From contig CALLAF010000017.1 of NCBI GenBank assembly GCA_938002605.1, forward strand, positions 101,261-165,260: a DNA stretch of 64,000 nt, read 5' to 3'. Source of the DNA: an uncultured Paracoccaceae bacterium. Its GTDB lineage: Bacteria; Pseudomonadota; Alphaproteobacteria; Rhodobacterales; Rhodobacteraceae. Positions within the stretch are counted from its first letter, which is position 1; every line of letters begins with the position of its first letter. The translations under genes and the position numbers were made by a program. This document shows, in pieces, positions 1 to 7,590 of the stretch. A model generated the notes under the pieces. The model was not told the DNA's origin and made no database searches. It worked only from the letters and a program-made list of their open reading frames with translations.

Positions 1-420
1 ATGAGCGAGCGTCAGCAGAGCATTGCGGGTATTGAAGTTCCCTTGGACTTGACCGTAATCGGTCTCGAAGGCCCAAAACGCGAGAAGCACGCCGCGCGGG
101 ACGCCAAAACGCGATTCAATTTCGGTGAAAGTGGCGTCATAGCGGTCTGCATTGGCGCGGCCGTTGTCGATACGGTTTTGCGAGATCAAAGAGCGTGAAA
201 AGCTGACGAAGTCTTTTTGAAATACACCCTGAGAGCGATCCGCGTTCAAAACGGATTGTTCGATCTGTGCCCCTTGAAAAAAGCTGTCCGCATTTGCGGC
301 GGTCACGCCGTTGGCGATGGCTTCGGATTTTATGTCAGCGATAAAGGCATCAACAGGGCCGCCGCATGTTTGGGCGGTGGCGGTGCTGGCCATGAGGGAC
401 AGGGCGATTGCTAGGCGCAT
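1..420 (-). CDS. Lytic murein transglycosylase, MltB/SLT_2 type (N-terminal 140 residues, cut by window edge)
   Basis: The gene starts at an ATG at 420 and runs off the left edge without a stop, so only 140 residues are visible. Residues 1-17 form a cleavable signal peptide ending in Ala-Thr-Ala-Gln, which points to export to the periplasm. The segment FWAFETDYG contains the Glu (E119) that is catalytic in MltB-like lytic transglycosylases, enzymes that cleave the MurNAc-GlcNAc bond of peptidoglycan and leave 1,6-anhydroMurNAc. There is no lipobox, so the protein is probably soluble or secreted. The C-terminal part, including any peptidoglycan-binding domain, lies outside the window. The family call rests on the region around the catalytic Glu and on the overall N-terminal pattern. 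Confidence 0.85.
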   Translation of the reverse strand, partial: MRLAIALSLMASTATAQTCGGPVDAFIADIKSEAIANGVTAANADSFFQGAQIEQSVLNADRSQGVFQKDFVSFSRSLISQNRIDNGRANADRYDATFTEIESRFGVPRGVLLAFWAFETDYGQVQGNFNTRNALLTLAH

Positions 421-477
421 TTAGTGTTCTCCTATGTGGTGCACGTAGGTTAGCAGCGCACATCAGAGGTGCAAACG

Positions 478-1068
478 TTATCCTTGTTTCGATTGGCGCA
501 ATAGGAAGAAACTTGCCGCAATCACAAGGCTTATCGCGGTGAGTAACCATGCCCAATCGTTGACTAAAGTGGTCAATGCATCAAGGTTTGCTGCGAAGTA
601 GTAGCCCAACATCACATAGCCGGAGACCCAGATTGCCTCTCCAAGCGTGTCCCAGATGAGAAACTTCCAGGGGTTGAACCGCGCGGCACCCGCCGCAAAA
701 TTGACCCACGGCCCAAGCGGGGCAGTAGCCCAAGTGCTAAAGAAGACACCGATGCTTCCCCAGCGGTCAACGATTTGTTGTGCACGCGCGAAAAGCGCAG
801 CCCGGTTTGGTCGTGTGGCCAAACGCGAATCGAGCCAGCGACCGCCGAGCCGCCCCAGTTGAAACCCGGTCTGGTCGCCACATATGGCTGCGATATAGGC
901 GACCGCCAAAACCTGCCACAAGACCAAATCCCCCGCCGCTGCAAAGGCCCCGCCTGACAACATTACGGCAAAGGTTGGCACGGGGACCGCGAGGCATGAA
1001 AAATAGGCCGATGCCCCAATGACCACGAGCCCCCAAGTCGCGACCAGCCCAAAGAAGAAATCAATCAC
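478..1068 (-). CDS. DedA/VTT-domain membrane protein
   Basis: A 196-residue integral membrane protein with hydrophobic segments near residues 5-22, 30-62, 103-130 and 170-190. The sequence GDQTGFQLGRLGG (from about residue 64) matches the DedA hallmark GD..GF..GR. DedA-family proteins are inner-membrane proteins tied to lipid scrambling (undecaprenyl phosphate or phosphatidylethanolamine flipping) and membrane homeostasis. An oddity is that the usual F..R..P..R re-entrant motif appears here as FSTWATAPLGPWVN, without the two arginines, so the transport chemistry may differ from model DedA proteins. The gene overlaps the upstream small membrane protein gene by 8 nt and is the last gene of the minus-strand cobalamin-adjacent run. 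Confidence 0.8.
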   Translation of the reverse strand: MIDFFFGLVATWGLVVIGASAYFSCLAVPVPTFAVMLSGGAFAAAGDLVLWQVLAVAYIAAICGDQTGFQLGRLGGRWLDSRLATRPNRAALFARAQQIVDRWGSIGVFFSTWATAPLGPWVNFAAGAARFNPWKFLIWDTLGEAIWVSGYVMLGYYFAANLDALTTLVNDWAWLLTAISLVIAASFFLLRQSKQG

Positions 1069-1426
1069 CTTGGCTGCCCCTAAAATCTTGGATTGCAGCT
1101 TCGAGCTGGGCGATCAGTTGGGCGGTATCTAGGCCTTGGTTCAACGCGATGTCTTCAAGGGTGATTTTGTGTCGTGCCACGTCACCGTCCAAGGCGATGA
1201 CGTCTTCGATTACGTGGCGCGGCACATGTTGTGATAGAACAACATAGCGCGGGGTCATCCAGCCCGCGATGTCTTCGGGGGGCGCATTGTGCCATGCCCG
1301 TGATGAATTTGCAGCGCGGACCCCAAAGATCAATATGCCGAACACTGCAATCACAATGACCCCAAGCAGCACACGCCGTAACAGCTGTTTATGGCGTTCG
1401 GAAATTTTGGGTTTGTGGTCTGGCAT
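1061..1426 (-). CDS. Small single-pass membrane protein of unknown function
   Basis: A 121-residue protein starting at the ATG at 1426, preceded by AGGA about 8 nt upstream. An in-frame upstream start at 1465 would add 13 residues but runs into the palindromic repeat at 1449-1466, so the shorter form is preferred. The N-terminus is basic and is followed by one strongly hydrophobic helix (about residues 17-37). The remaining roughly 80 residues are soluble, with a helical, mildly acidic C-terminus, giving a type II-like topology. I do not recognise the family. The gene lies between cbiB and the DedA-like gene and overlaps the latter by 8 nt, so co-translation with it is likely; a role in cobalamin synthesis cannot be claimed. 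Confidence 0.7.
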   Translation of the reverse strand: MPDHKPKISERHKQLLRRVLLGVIVIAVFGILIFGVRAANSSRAWHNAPPEDIAGWMTPRYVVLSQHVPRHVIEDVIALDGDVARHKITLEDIALNQGLDTAQLIAQLEAAIQDFRGSQGD

Positions 1427-1448
1427 TTGCGGTGGTCCTGAGAAACGG

Positions 1449-1466
1449 GGTGGATCAAGATCCACC
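1449..1466. repeat. Short palindromic repeat, copy 1
   Basis: A near-perfect palindrome, GGTGGATC-AA-GATCCACC, followed by CTACG. The same 23-nt unit recurs at 38652-38674. Here it lies between the end of cbiB and the next downstream gene on the minus strand, where it can form an 8-bp hairpin. No T-run follows. It resembles a REP-type dispersed element more than an intrinsic terminator. Confidence 0.7.
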
Positions 1467-1474
1467 CTACGGCG

Positions 1475-2371
1475 TTAGAATATCGTTGTTATTGCCGCGC
1501 ACAAGAGCGCAAGCCCCCATGTTCGCCACAGCACAGTAACCGCGCGGTCGATGTCGCAGGGTGTTAGATCCCGTGCCCCGTCGTGGTTGACATATGGAAA
1601 ATCTTGCATCTTCCCCTCATAGCTGCGCGGTCCGCTGAGCGCGATGTCTAGCCCATGCGCCATTGCAGCCTCTGGCCAACCTGCGTTGGGCGAGCGGTGC
1701 CGGGGTGCTTCTACCAAGATTGCGCGCGCGTGCGTTCGGTTGGTGACGACCCAGATCATCAGCGCAGTAAACCGCGCGGGAACGAGGTTAAGCAGATCGT
1801 CAAATCGTGCCGCGGCCCAGCCAAAGTCGGCATGTCTCGGGGTGCGGTAGCCGATCATACTATCCGCCGTATTGGTAATTTTATAGACCAGTAGGCCGGG
1901 TAACCCACCTACTGCGAACCAGAATGCAGGCGCGATGACCCCGTCTGACAGGTTTTCGGATGCGCTTTCTATTGCGGATCGCGCAACGGAACTTTGGTCC
2001 ATTTGCGCTGTATCGCGCCCAACAATCATTGCGACGGTCATGCGCGCATCACCGACAGAAAGCCGAAGCGCGTCGGCCACTGCGCGTACATGTTGGACCA
2101 GTGATTTTTGCGCCAAAAGTGCTGCGATAATCAATACGTCAAGGGTCGCGGTTGGAACCGCCGCGATCCCTTTTCCAAGGAAATAGGCCGCGATACATAA
2201 AACGGCCATGACGATGGTGCCCTTCACGCGGCGGTAGTGACCCGCGTTAAAGGTCCTGTCGCACCACCCAATCACCTGACCCATCAGAATCGCGGGATGC
2301 GTGATGCGTGACCAAATCACGCGTGGCTCGCCCAAGATAGCATCCAAGATCATGCCGCAAACAAGGATCAA
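1475..2371 (-). CDS. cbiB: Adenosylcobinamide-phosphate synthase CbiB/CobD-type
   Basis: An integral membrane enzyme of about 298 residues that joins adenosylcobyric acid to (R)-1-amino-2-propanol phosphate in cobalamin synthesis. The N-terminal signature DAILGEP followed by HPAILMG, the segment ENLSDGVIAPAFW, and the NTADSMIGY and DDLLNLVPAR motifs are all typical of CbiB. The longest open frame continues upstream inside cobD, but the best start is a TTG at 2371 that overlaps the cobD stop (TTGA) and has GGAAG 7 nt upstream; an ATG at 2353 is an alternative. The overlap implies translational coupling with cobD. Naming is confusing in this pathway: this is CobD in Pseudomonas denitrificans nomenclature and CbiB in Salmonella nomenclature. 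Confidence 0.92.
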   Translation of the reverse strand: MILVCGMILDAILGEPRVIWSRITHPAILMGQVIGWCDRTFNAGHYRRVKGTIVMAVLCIAAYFLGKGIAAVPTATLDVLIIAALLAQKSLVQHVRAVADALRLSVGDARMTVAMIVGRDTAQMDQSSVARSAIESASENLSDGVIAPAFWFAVGGLPGLLVYKITNTADSMIGYRTPRHADFGWAAARFDDLLNLVPARFTALMIWVVTNRTHARAILVEAPRHRSPNAGWPEAAMAHGLDIALSGPRSYEGKMQDFPYVNHDGARDLTPCDIDRAVTVLWRTWGLALLCAAITTIF

Positions 2372-3300
2372 AACGCGGCTTCCAATTGCGCCCAGCGATT
2401 GGGGGCAGGTAGCCCAAGGCGAAGCCAATCGGGCGCATAGGGGAATGTGCGTGACCAGACATGATGCTGCGCAAGCTGTTTCTGCGCGGCGCTGGCGTCT
2501 TTGACTTTGTAGAGCCGAAACAGGGTGGTGCCCCCCCAAATCTCTGCCCCGTTTCGGATCAGCAGTTGGTCAAGCCGATCTGCATCTCCCGCAAGTCGTG
2601 CGCGCGTTTCATCCGCCCACGCGGGGTCAGCCAATGCTTCGGCACCAATGGCCAACGCGGGGCCGGATATTTGCCAAGGTCCCAAAAGATCGGTCAGTTT
2701 CGCAATTATCGCAGGATCCCCAATCGCAAACCCTAGCCGAAGGCCCGCTAAGCCCCAAAATTTGCCAAAGCTTTTTAGCACCACGGTGCCGGGGCGGGTT
2801 GCCAGATGGATCAGCGATTTTTCGGGTGCAACATCGCCGAAGCTTTCGTCGATGATTGTGATCGGCGTGTTCAGGTTTGCTTCGGGCCATTCGTGCCCAT
2901 CGGGATTGTTCGGATGCACCGCGACCATCGCGTCATGCGGCGCATCCATCGTCCAACCTGCGGCTTGAAATGCCGCGCCGTGTTCATTGTAGGTGGGGCC
3001 GGGGATATGGACGTTCTGACCGTTAAGCGCGTGGGGCAAGGCTGCAATAATCGCCGACGCGCCTGTCGCGCCAATCATCGCGGCGTCTTTAGGAATGTTC
3101 CAATAGCTGCGCGCAAGGGCATAGAGCCGCGCAAACGCGGCCTGATCCGGCAATGCTGTCCAAACATCATCTGGAAGCCGCGGAAGCGGATAGGGCACCG
3201 GGTTTATTCCGGTTGATAGGTCAAGCCAGCCGGCACGCGTTCCTCCATAGGCCGCGATCGCTGCATCAATGCCCCCGCCGTGGTCGCGTTGTTGGGTCAT
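2368..3300 (-). CDS. cobD: Threonine-phosphate decarboxylase (L-threonine-O-3-phosphate to aminopropanol phosphate)
   Basis: A 310-residue fold-type I PLP enzyme. It has the aminotransferase-like HPNNPDG segment, DESF near residue 151, and the Schiff-base lysine K180 in SFGKFWGLAGLRLG. The product supplies the aminopropanol linker that CbiB attaches, and the two genes are adjacent and overlap. The N-terminal HGG..AAI..YGG pattern is characteristic of the CobD/CobC branch of histidinol-phosphate aminotransferase relatives. The ATG at 3300 overlaps the stop of the upstream DUF1636 gene as ATGA, so all three genes look translationally coupled. In Pseudomonas denitrificans naming this is CobC. 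Confidence 0.92.
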   Translation of the reverse strand: MTQQRDHGGGIDAAIAAYGGTRAGWLDLSTGINPVPYPLPRLPDDVWTALPDQAAFARLYALARSYWNIPKDAAMIGATGASAIIAALPHALNGQNVHIPGPTYNEHGAAFQAAGWTMDAPHDAMVAVHPNNPDGHEWPEANLNTPITIIDESFGDVAPEKSLIHLATRPGTVVLKSFGKFWGLAGLRLGFAIGDPAIIAKLTDLLGPWQISGPALAIGAEALADPAWADETRARLAGDADRLDQLLIRNGAEIWGGTTLFRLYKVKDASAAQKQLAQHHVWSRTFPYAPDWLRLGLPAPNRWAQLEAAF

Positions 3301-3671
3301 TCTGTATCCGGAAGCGGTGGGTGACGGGTTACAAAATGCCCTTTGATGGATTGCGGCCAGTCGCGGTAAGGTACTTGCCCTGTCTCGCTGGCGCTATGCG
3401 ATAGCGCATAGGCGACAATCCCGGAGGCTGCTTCTTCGTTAGGTTCGAATTCACCAAGGGTATAATTCAGCTTTCCATCTGCCTGGATCGCGATGTTGCA
3501 CCCGCGCTTGCATCCCATCAAACACGAAACCCGGCGGGTTTTTACATCAGTTAGACCCGTTGCCGTTGCTTCGATCAATGTCGCGAGCCGTTCGCCATCG
3601 GTATGTTCCTGTTCGCTGGCGTCCCAGCCTTCGCGCTTGCAGGTGTCGCAGATCGTGATCCAAGTTGTCAT
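3297..3671 (-). CDS. DUF1636 family Cys-rich, cobalamin-cluster protein
   Basis: A 124-residue protein with an N-terminal CDTC motif (C8, C11) and a second cluster, CLMGCKRGC, near residues 50-58. This spacing suggests bound iron-sulfur or another metal and a thioredoxin-like ferredoxin fold, as described for DUF1636 proteins that accompany cobalamin or cobalt-handling genes in alphaproteobacteria. It is the first gene of the run DUF1636-cobD-cbiB and overlaps cobD by ATGA. The reaction or partner is not known; metal delivery or redox support for corrin synthesis is inference from context. No B12 riboswitch motif was seen in the 200 nt upstream. Confidence 0.75.
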   Translation of the reverse strand: MTTWITICDTCKREGWDASEQEHTDGERLATLIEATATGLTDVKTRRVSCLMGCKRGCNIAIQADGKLNYTLGEFEPNEEAASGIVAYALSHSASETGQVPYRDWPQSIKGHFVTRHPPLPDTE

Positions 3672-3877
3672 TCGGTTTGCCTGTGTGTTGGTAACTGTAC
3701 TTCAAGCGGAAATTCGCTCGTTGTTCAAGGTTTCGTGAAAATGACTGTCTTTTGGTATAGGTTCTTAAAAGCTGTTAACCATTCGTTAGGGAATTGAGAC
3801 GACTTGTCGACAACCGCATTTGAAATTAATTTTGGATGTGTTGAAACGATTTAGAAAACCTGATGACCGGAGACTTC

Positions 3878-4258
3878 ATGCACGTCCTTATTGCGCAAAG
3901 TGACATTAACTTAGGGAGGCTGTGGAAACAGCACCTTGAGCGTTTGCGCGCGAAAGTAACACTGGTACAATCAGGCGAGGGGGCGATTTCTGCGTTGGAA
4001 GACCAAGTGTTCGACGTGATTGTGCTTGATCTCGTATTACGTGAAGGCAGCGCGTTGGCCGTGGCAGATGTTGCCAACTATCGCCAGCCAAACGCGAACG
4101 TCGTATTCGTAACTAACACGTCCTTCTTTTCAGATGGTTCAATTTTTAACCACAGCCCTAATGCCCGCGCCTTTATCGAAAGCACGACATCGCCCAATGA
4201 CCTTGCTGCGATTGTTGAACACTATGGCCAGCCTAACCCCGGCAATGCGGCGCATTAA
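3878..4258 (+). CDS. Single-domain receiver-like protein with degenerate active site
   Basis: A 126-residue protein with a CheY-like receiver fold and no output domain. The start chosen is the ATG at 3878, which has GGAG 5 nt upstream; an in-frame ATG at 3863 lacks one. The phospho-acceptor Asp is present (D51 in VIVLDL), but the acidic pocket is reduced to SD near residues 8-9, and the conserved Lys of receivers is missing: the corresponding region reads FIESTTSPNDL. It could therefore be a phosphorylation-impaired adaptor. There is no kinase next to it. Its 3' end overlaps the convergent GST gene by 26 nt. Confidence 0.75.
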   Translation: MHVLIAQSDINLGRLWKQHLERLRAKVTLVQSGEGAISALEDQVFDVIVLDLVLREGSALAVADVANYRQPNANVVFVTNTSFFSDGSIFNHSPNARAFIESTTSPNDLAAIVEHYGQPNPGNAAH

Positions 4259-5207
4259 AATCAATCACAGGGTTGATCGGGATAATGCGGTTAGGGTTAA
4301 TCGTGTCATGGCTATAATGATAATGTCTTACGATGTGGTCCATATCGACGGTCGCTGCGACACCGCCCCATTGATATAATTCGCGGGTGAACCCCATCAG
4401 ATTTGGATAGTCGATGATCCGTTTGCGGTTACATTTAAAGTGCAAATGATAAACCGCATCGAAACGGATAAGTGTCGTCCAAAGCCGCCAATCGGCCTCT
4501 GTCAGGCGGTCCCCCATCAGATAGCGCTGTGTCGACAGGCGTTGTTCCAGCCACTCTAAGTTGTCGAAAAGCGGCCCAATGGCGGCATCATAGGCAGACT
4601 GGGTGGTGGCGAACCCGGCTTTATACACCCCGTTATTCACTGTGTCATAGATTCGGGCATTCACCTGTTGGATGGCGTCACGTAGGTCGCCGGGCCAATA
4701 ATCATCCGTGTTGCCAGTGATGCCGTCGAAGGCGCTGTTGAACATGCGGATGATTTCTTCGGATTCGTTCGACACGATTGTACCGCGTTGCTTGTCCCAC
4801 AGGATTGGGACAGTGACGCGGCCTGAAATGGTTGGGTCTGCCTTTAGGTAAATGTCGCGGGCGAAAGGGGCGTCGAACAACGTGTCGCCGGTTGCCCCGT
4901 CGAAATCGCTTGCAAAGGTCCAGCCATCTGACAGCATGTCGGGATGTACGACTGATACGGATATATGTTCGGTCAGCCCCTTGATCGCGCGAAAGACCAT
5001 TGTGCGGTGCGCCCAAGGGCAAGCATGAGAAACATATAGATGATAGCGCCCGCTTTGCGCGCTGAACCCGTCAGACCCTGATGGGCCAGCACTGCCATCG
5101 GGTGTGATCCAATTGCGAAACGCCGTGGTTGAACGTACAAATGCGCCGCCCGTTGTTTTGGTGTCGTACCAAGTGTCTTGCCACACCCCGTCGATCAATT
5201 GGCCCAT
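4233..5207 (-). CDS. Glutathionyl-hydroquinone reductase (Xi-class GST, YqjG/ECM4 type)
   Basis: A 324-residue protein starting at the ATG at 5207, which has AAGGACGG just upstream; a further ATG at 5234 is less well placed. The N-terminal thioredoxin-like domain carries CPWAHR with the catalytic Cys at residue 63, the hallmark of Xi-class GSTs that reduce S-glutathionyl-hydroquinones with GSH. The ESEEIIRMFN segment and the helical C-terminal domain with LTEADWRLW and LIRFDAVYHLHFKCN match the family closely. The protein is cytosolic, and the likely role is quinone or aromatic detoxification. It stands alone between two plus-strand units and overlaps the receiver gene at its 3' end. Confidence 0.9.
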   Translation of the reverse strand: MGQLIDGVWQDTWYDTKTTGGAFVRSTTAFRNWITPDGSAGPSGSDGFSAQSGRYHLYVSHACPWAHRTMVFRAIKGLTEHISVSVVHPDMLSDGWTFASDFDGATGDTLFDAPFARDIYLKADPTISGRVTVPILWDKQRGTIVSNESEEIIRMFNSAFDGITGNTDDYWPGDLRDAIQQVNARIYDTVNNGVYKAGFATTQSAYDAAIGPLFDNLEWLEQRLSTQRYLMGDRLTEADWRLWTTLIRFDAVYHLHFKCNRKRIIDYPNLMGFTRELYQWGGVAATVDMDHIVRHYHYSHDTINPNRIIPINPVIDFNAPHCRG

Positions 5208-5376
5208 TGTTCCGTCCTTACCTTTGCGTATCATCTTGGTAGCCGAAGTCTGTGCACAAACCTATGCCGCTTTGGGCGCAGGGTGCGTGCGTAATTGCAC
5301 AAACCAAATGCTGCATCTGCAAAATATCTTCTTGCGTGGGGTTGCATCCCGGCGCTGCAACGATGAAGCTAAAAAC

Positions 5377-6150
5377 ATGAAGGCAGCTACTTCACTGGTC
5401 GTTTTTTCCGATCTCGACGGGACATTGTTGGATCATGATACCTATGCATGGTCTGCGGCTGCACCCGCATTGGCCGCGCTTCGCCGGATTAATGCGCCTC
5501 TGATTTTATCTAGCAGTAAAACGGCGGTTGAGATTGCAAAAATTCAATCGGATTTGGATATTGTCGGAACGCCTGCGATTGTTGAAAATGGCGCAGGCCT
5601 GTTGGGGATGGAACATACCGCCGATGACTATGCACGCCTGCGCGATACCTTGAACGGGATTCCCGTGCAATTGCGCGCGCCATTCGAAGGGTTCGGTGAT
5701 ATGGATGCTGCGCGTATCGCGCAGGTCACGGGGTTAAGCCTTGCCGGTGCCGTGGACGCAAAATCGCGCGCCTATTCGGAACCGGGCCTTTGGTCTGGCG
5801 GTAGCGCAAGCCGCACCACATTTATTTCCGCGCTCGCAGATCACGGCGTTTTTGCTCGCGAAGGTGGCCGTTTCTTAACCCTGTCATTCGGCGCGACCAA
5901 GGCCGACGGCATGGCGCAAGTCATCGACACCTATAAACCGCAGCACACGATCGCGCTGGGCGATGCACCGAATGACATCGAAATGCTGGGCGCCGCCGAC
6001 TATAGCGTTGTGATCGCCAACCCGTCGCGCGCACCCTTGCCCCCATTGCCGGGCGAGCCATCAGCGAACATCATCAGAACAGAGCAGCCCGGCCCCATCG
6101 GTTGGAACGCCGCCGTTCTGTCCATTCTTCAACGGCTTAACTTAGACTAA
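5377..6150 (+). CDS. gpgP: HAD-IIB phosphatase, mannosyl/glucosyl-3-phosphoglycerate phosphatase type
   Basis: A 257-residue cytosolic phosphatase. HAD motif I is FSDLDGTLLD, motif II is the LSSSKT segment, motif III contains KADGMAQ, and motif IV is ALGDAPNDIEML, typical of the MPGP/YedP subgroup. The start is taken at the ATG at 5377 directly before the HAD core; the frame stays open upstream but has no family character there. It is followed 16 nt later by a GT81-type synthase. In the known two-step pathway the synthase makes glucosyl-3-phosphoglycerate and this enzyme removes the phosphate to give glucosylglycerate, a compatible solute. Mannosyl-3-phosphoglycerate is the alternative substrate; the neighbour favours the glucosyl form. 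Confidence 0.82.
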   Translation: MKAATSLVVFSDLDGTLLDHDTYAWSAAAPALAALRRINAPLILSSSKTAVEIAKIQSDLDIVGTPAIVENGAGLLGMEHTADDYARLRDTLNGIPVQLRAPFEGFGDMDAARIAQVTGLSLAGAVDAKSRAYSEPGLWSGGSASRTTFISALADHGVFAREGGRFLTLSFGATKADGMAQVIDTYKPQHTIALGDAPNDIEMLGAADYSVVIANPSRAPLPPLPGEPSANIIRTEQPGPIGWNAAVLSILQRLNLD

Positions 6151-6166
6151 GAAAGAGAACTCCCGC

Positions 6167-7387
6167 ATGGTTGATTTTCATCAAAACGGAAACATCGCAA
6201 CGCTGCACAATCTGCGCACGCGATCGGATGCCGATATGACCTATGCGTTAGAGACCTTTGCGCAGACGCGTAAGATGTCTTTGATTTTGCCCTGCCTCTA
6301 TTCGGAACTTGAAACCGACGCGATGCCCAATATTTTGGCCGAACTGTCGAAAGTCACCTATTTGCACCGCATTATCATCGGGCTTGATCGTGCGACTGAA
6401 GACCAGTTTCGCCATGCAAAGAAATTCTTTGAGGGATTGAACCAAAACCACGTGGTGATTTGGAACGACAGCCCCCGCATGAAAGCGCTTGAAACGCGGC
6501 TTGCTGATCTGGGTCTCGCACCGACGGAACAGGGCAAAGGCAAGAATGTTTGGGCGTCGTTGGGATATTTGATTGGGTGTCAGGATAGTGCGGTGATGGC
6601 GATCCACGATTGTGATATTTTAACCTATACCAATGATATGCTTGCGCGGTTGGTGTATCCGGTCGCGAACCCCACGTTCCCCTATCAGGTCGCTAAAGGA
6701 TATTACGCCCGTATCGGCAATGACAAACTGAACGGGCGGGTGACGCGTCTGTTGGTCAGCCCTTTGTTGATCGCGTTAAAGCGGGTGATCGGGGATCGCG
6801 ATTACATCGATTACCTGCGCAGCTTTCGCTATCCGCTGTCGGGCGAATTTGCGATGCGTACAAATATATTGCCCGATTTGCGTATCCCTTCTGATTGGGG
6901 TCTTGAAATTGGGGTTTTGTCAGAGGCATGGCGCAACCTTGCGCCGAAAGCCGTGTGTCAGGTCGAAATCGCCGATGCCTACGACCACAAGCACCAAGAT
7001 CTTAGCCCCGAAGATGCTGCTGCCGGGTTGAACCGGATGTCGATTGATATTTGCAAAGCCATTTTCCGTAAACTGGCCGCAGATGGCACAGTCTTTACCG
7101 CCAATGTGTTCCGGACGCTGAAAGCGACATACTATCGCAGCGCGCTAGATTTGCTTGAAGCTTATTATAACGACGCCGAAATGAACGGGCTGACGATTGA
7201 CCGCCACGCCGAAGAACGATCCATCGAACTATTCGCAGAAAACATCATGCGCGCGGGGCAGTTTTTCTTAGAAAACCCGCATGAAACGCCGTTTATTCCA
7301 ACATGGAACCGTGTGCATGCGGCCGATCCGGATTTCCTGCGCGAAATGCAAGAGGCCGTTGCCGCCGATACGGCCGAGTATTCTTGA
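6167..7387 (+). CDS. gpgS: Glucosyl-3-phosphoglycerate synthase-like GT81 glycosyltransferase
   Basis: A 406-residue GT-A fold glycosyltransferase. The nucleotide-sugar and metal-binding DxD is D148-C-D150 in AIHDCDILTY. LPCLYSEL near residue 40 and LSGEFAM near residue 228, together with WGLEIGVL, are characteristic of GT81/GpgS relatives. The predicted reaction is NDP-glucose plus 3-phosphoglycerate to glucosyl-3-phosphoglycerate. It lies 16 nt behind the matching phosphatase with a GAGAA ribosome site, so the pair forms an operon for an osmolyte. Sugar specificity is inferred from the family and not proven by sequence. Confidence 0.82.
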   Translation: MVDFHQNGNIATLHNLRTRSDADMTYALETFAQTRKMSLILPCLYSELETDAMPNILAELSKVTYLHRIIIGLDRATEDQFRHAKKFFEGLNQNHVVIWNDSPRMKALETRLADLGLAPTEQGKGKNVWASLGYLIGCQDSAVMAIHDCDILTYTNDMLARLVYPVANPTFPYQVAKGYYARIGNDKLNGRVTRLLVSPLLIALKRVIGDRDYIDYLRSFRYPLSGEFAMRTNILPDLRIPSDWGLEIGVLSEAWRNLAPKAVCQVEIADAYDHKHQDLSPEDAAAGLNRMSIDICKAIFRKLAADGTVFTANVFRTLKATYYRSALDLLEAYYNDAEMNGLTIDRHAEERSIELFAENIMRAGQFFLENPHETPFIPTWNRVHAADPDFLREMQEAVAADTAEYS

Positions 7388-7429
7388 TGCCGCGGATCAA
7401 TCATTAATCGCCGCTTATCTGATTGCTCC

Positions 7430-7560
7430 GACCGCGCGCGCGCCTTATACGAATCCCCAGACGAAGCCCTTTCAGGGCCAGAACGGTTGGAGGCGCGGCG
7501 GTCGACCCAAAAAGGGGACCAAAGCACCACGTCGTCAAATCCTGCATTTTTGCGGGACCT
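7430..7560 (+). promoter_or_regulatory. Structured leader upstream of the cobalamin ring operon
   Basis: About 130 nt of non-coding sequence before the DUF6732-cbiX operon can fold into several stems. A closing stem CGCGCCT/AGGCGCG encloses a GCCCT-TTC-AGGGC hairpin; this is followed by GGTC..CCC-AAAAA-GGG-GACC, then TCCTGCA-TTTT-TGCGGGA near 7538-7556. I found none of the invariant cobalamin riboswitch blocks (GCCACTG, CCCCGCAACTGT), so it is not a canonical B12 switch. Its position suggests a regulatory leader, but it could also hold the terminator of gpgS. Confidence 0.35.
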
Positions 7561-7590
7561 CTGGTCATGAACCCACAACGGAGAGATCAG

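Noticed and set aside
3672..3860. Cobalamin riboswitch before the DUF1636-cobD-cbiB run
   Set aside because: Looked for the conserved B12-switch blocks on the minus strand; none found.
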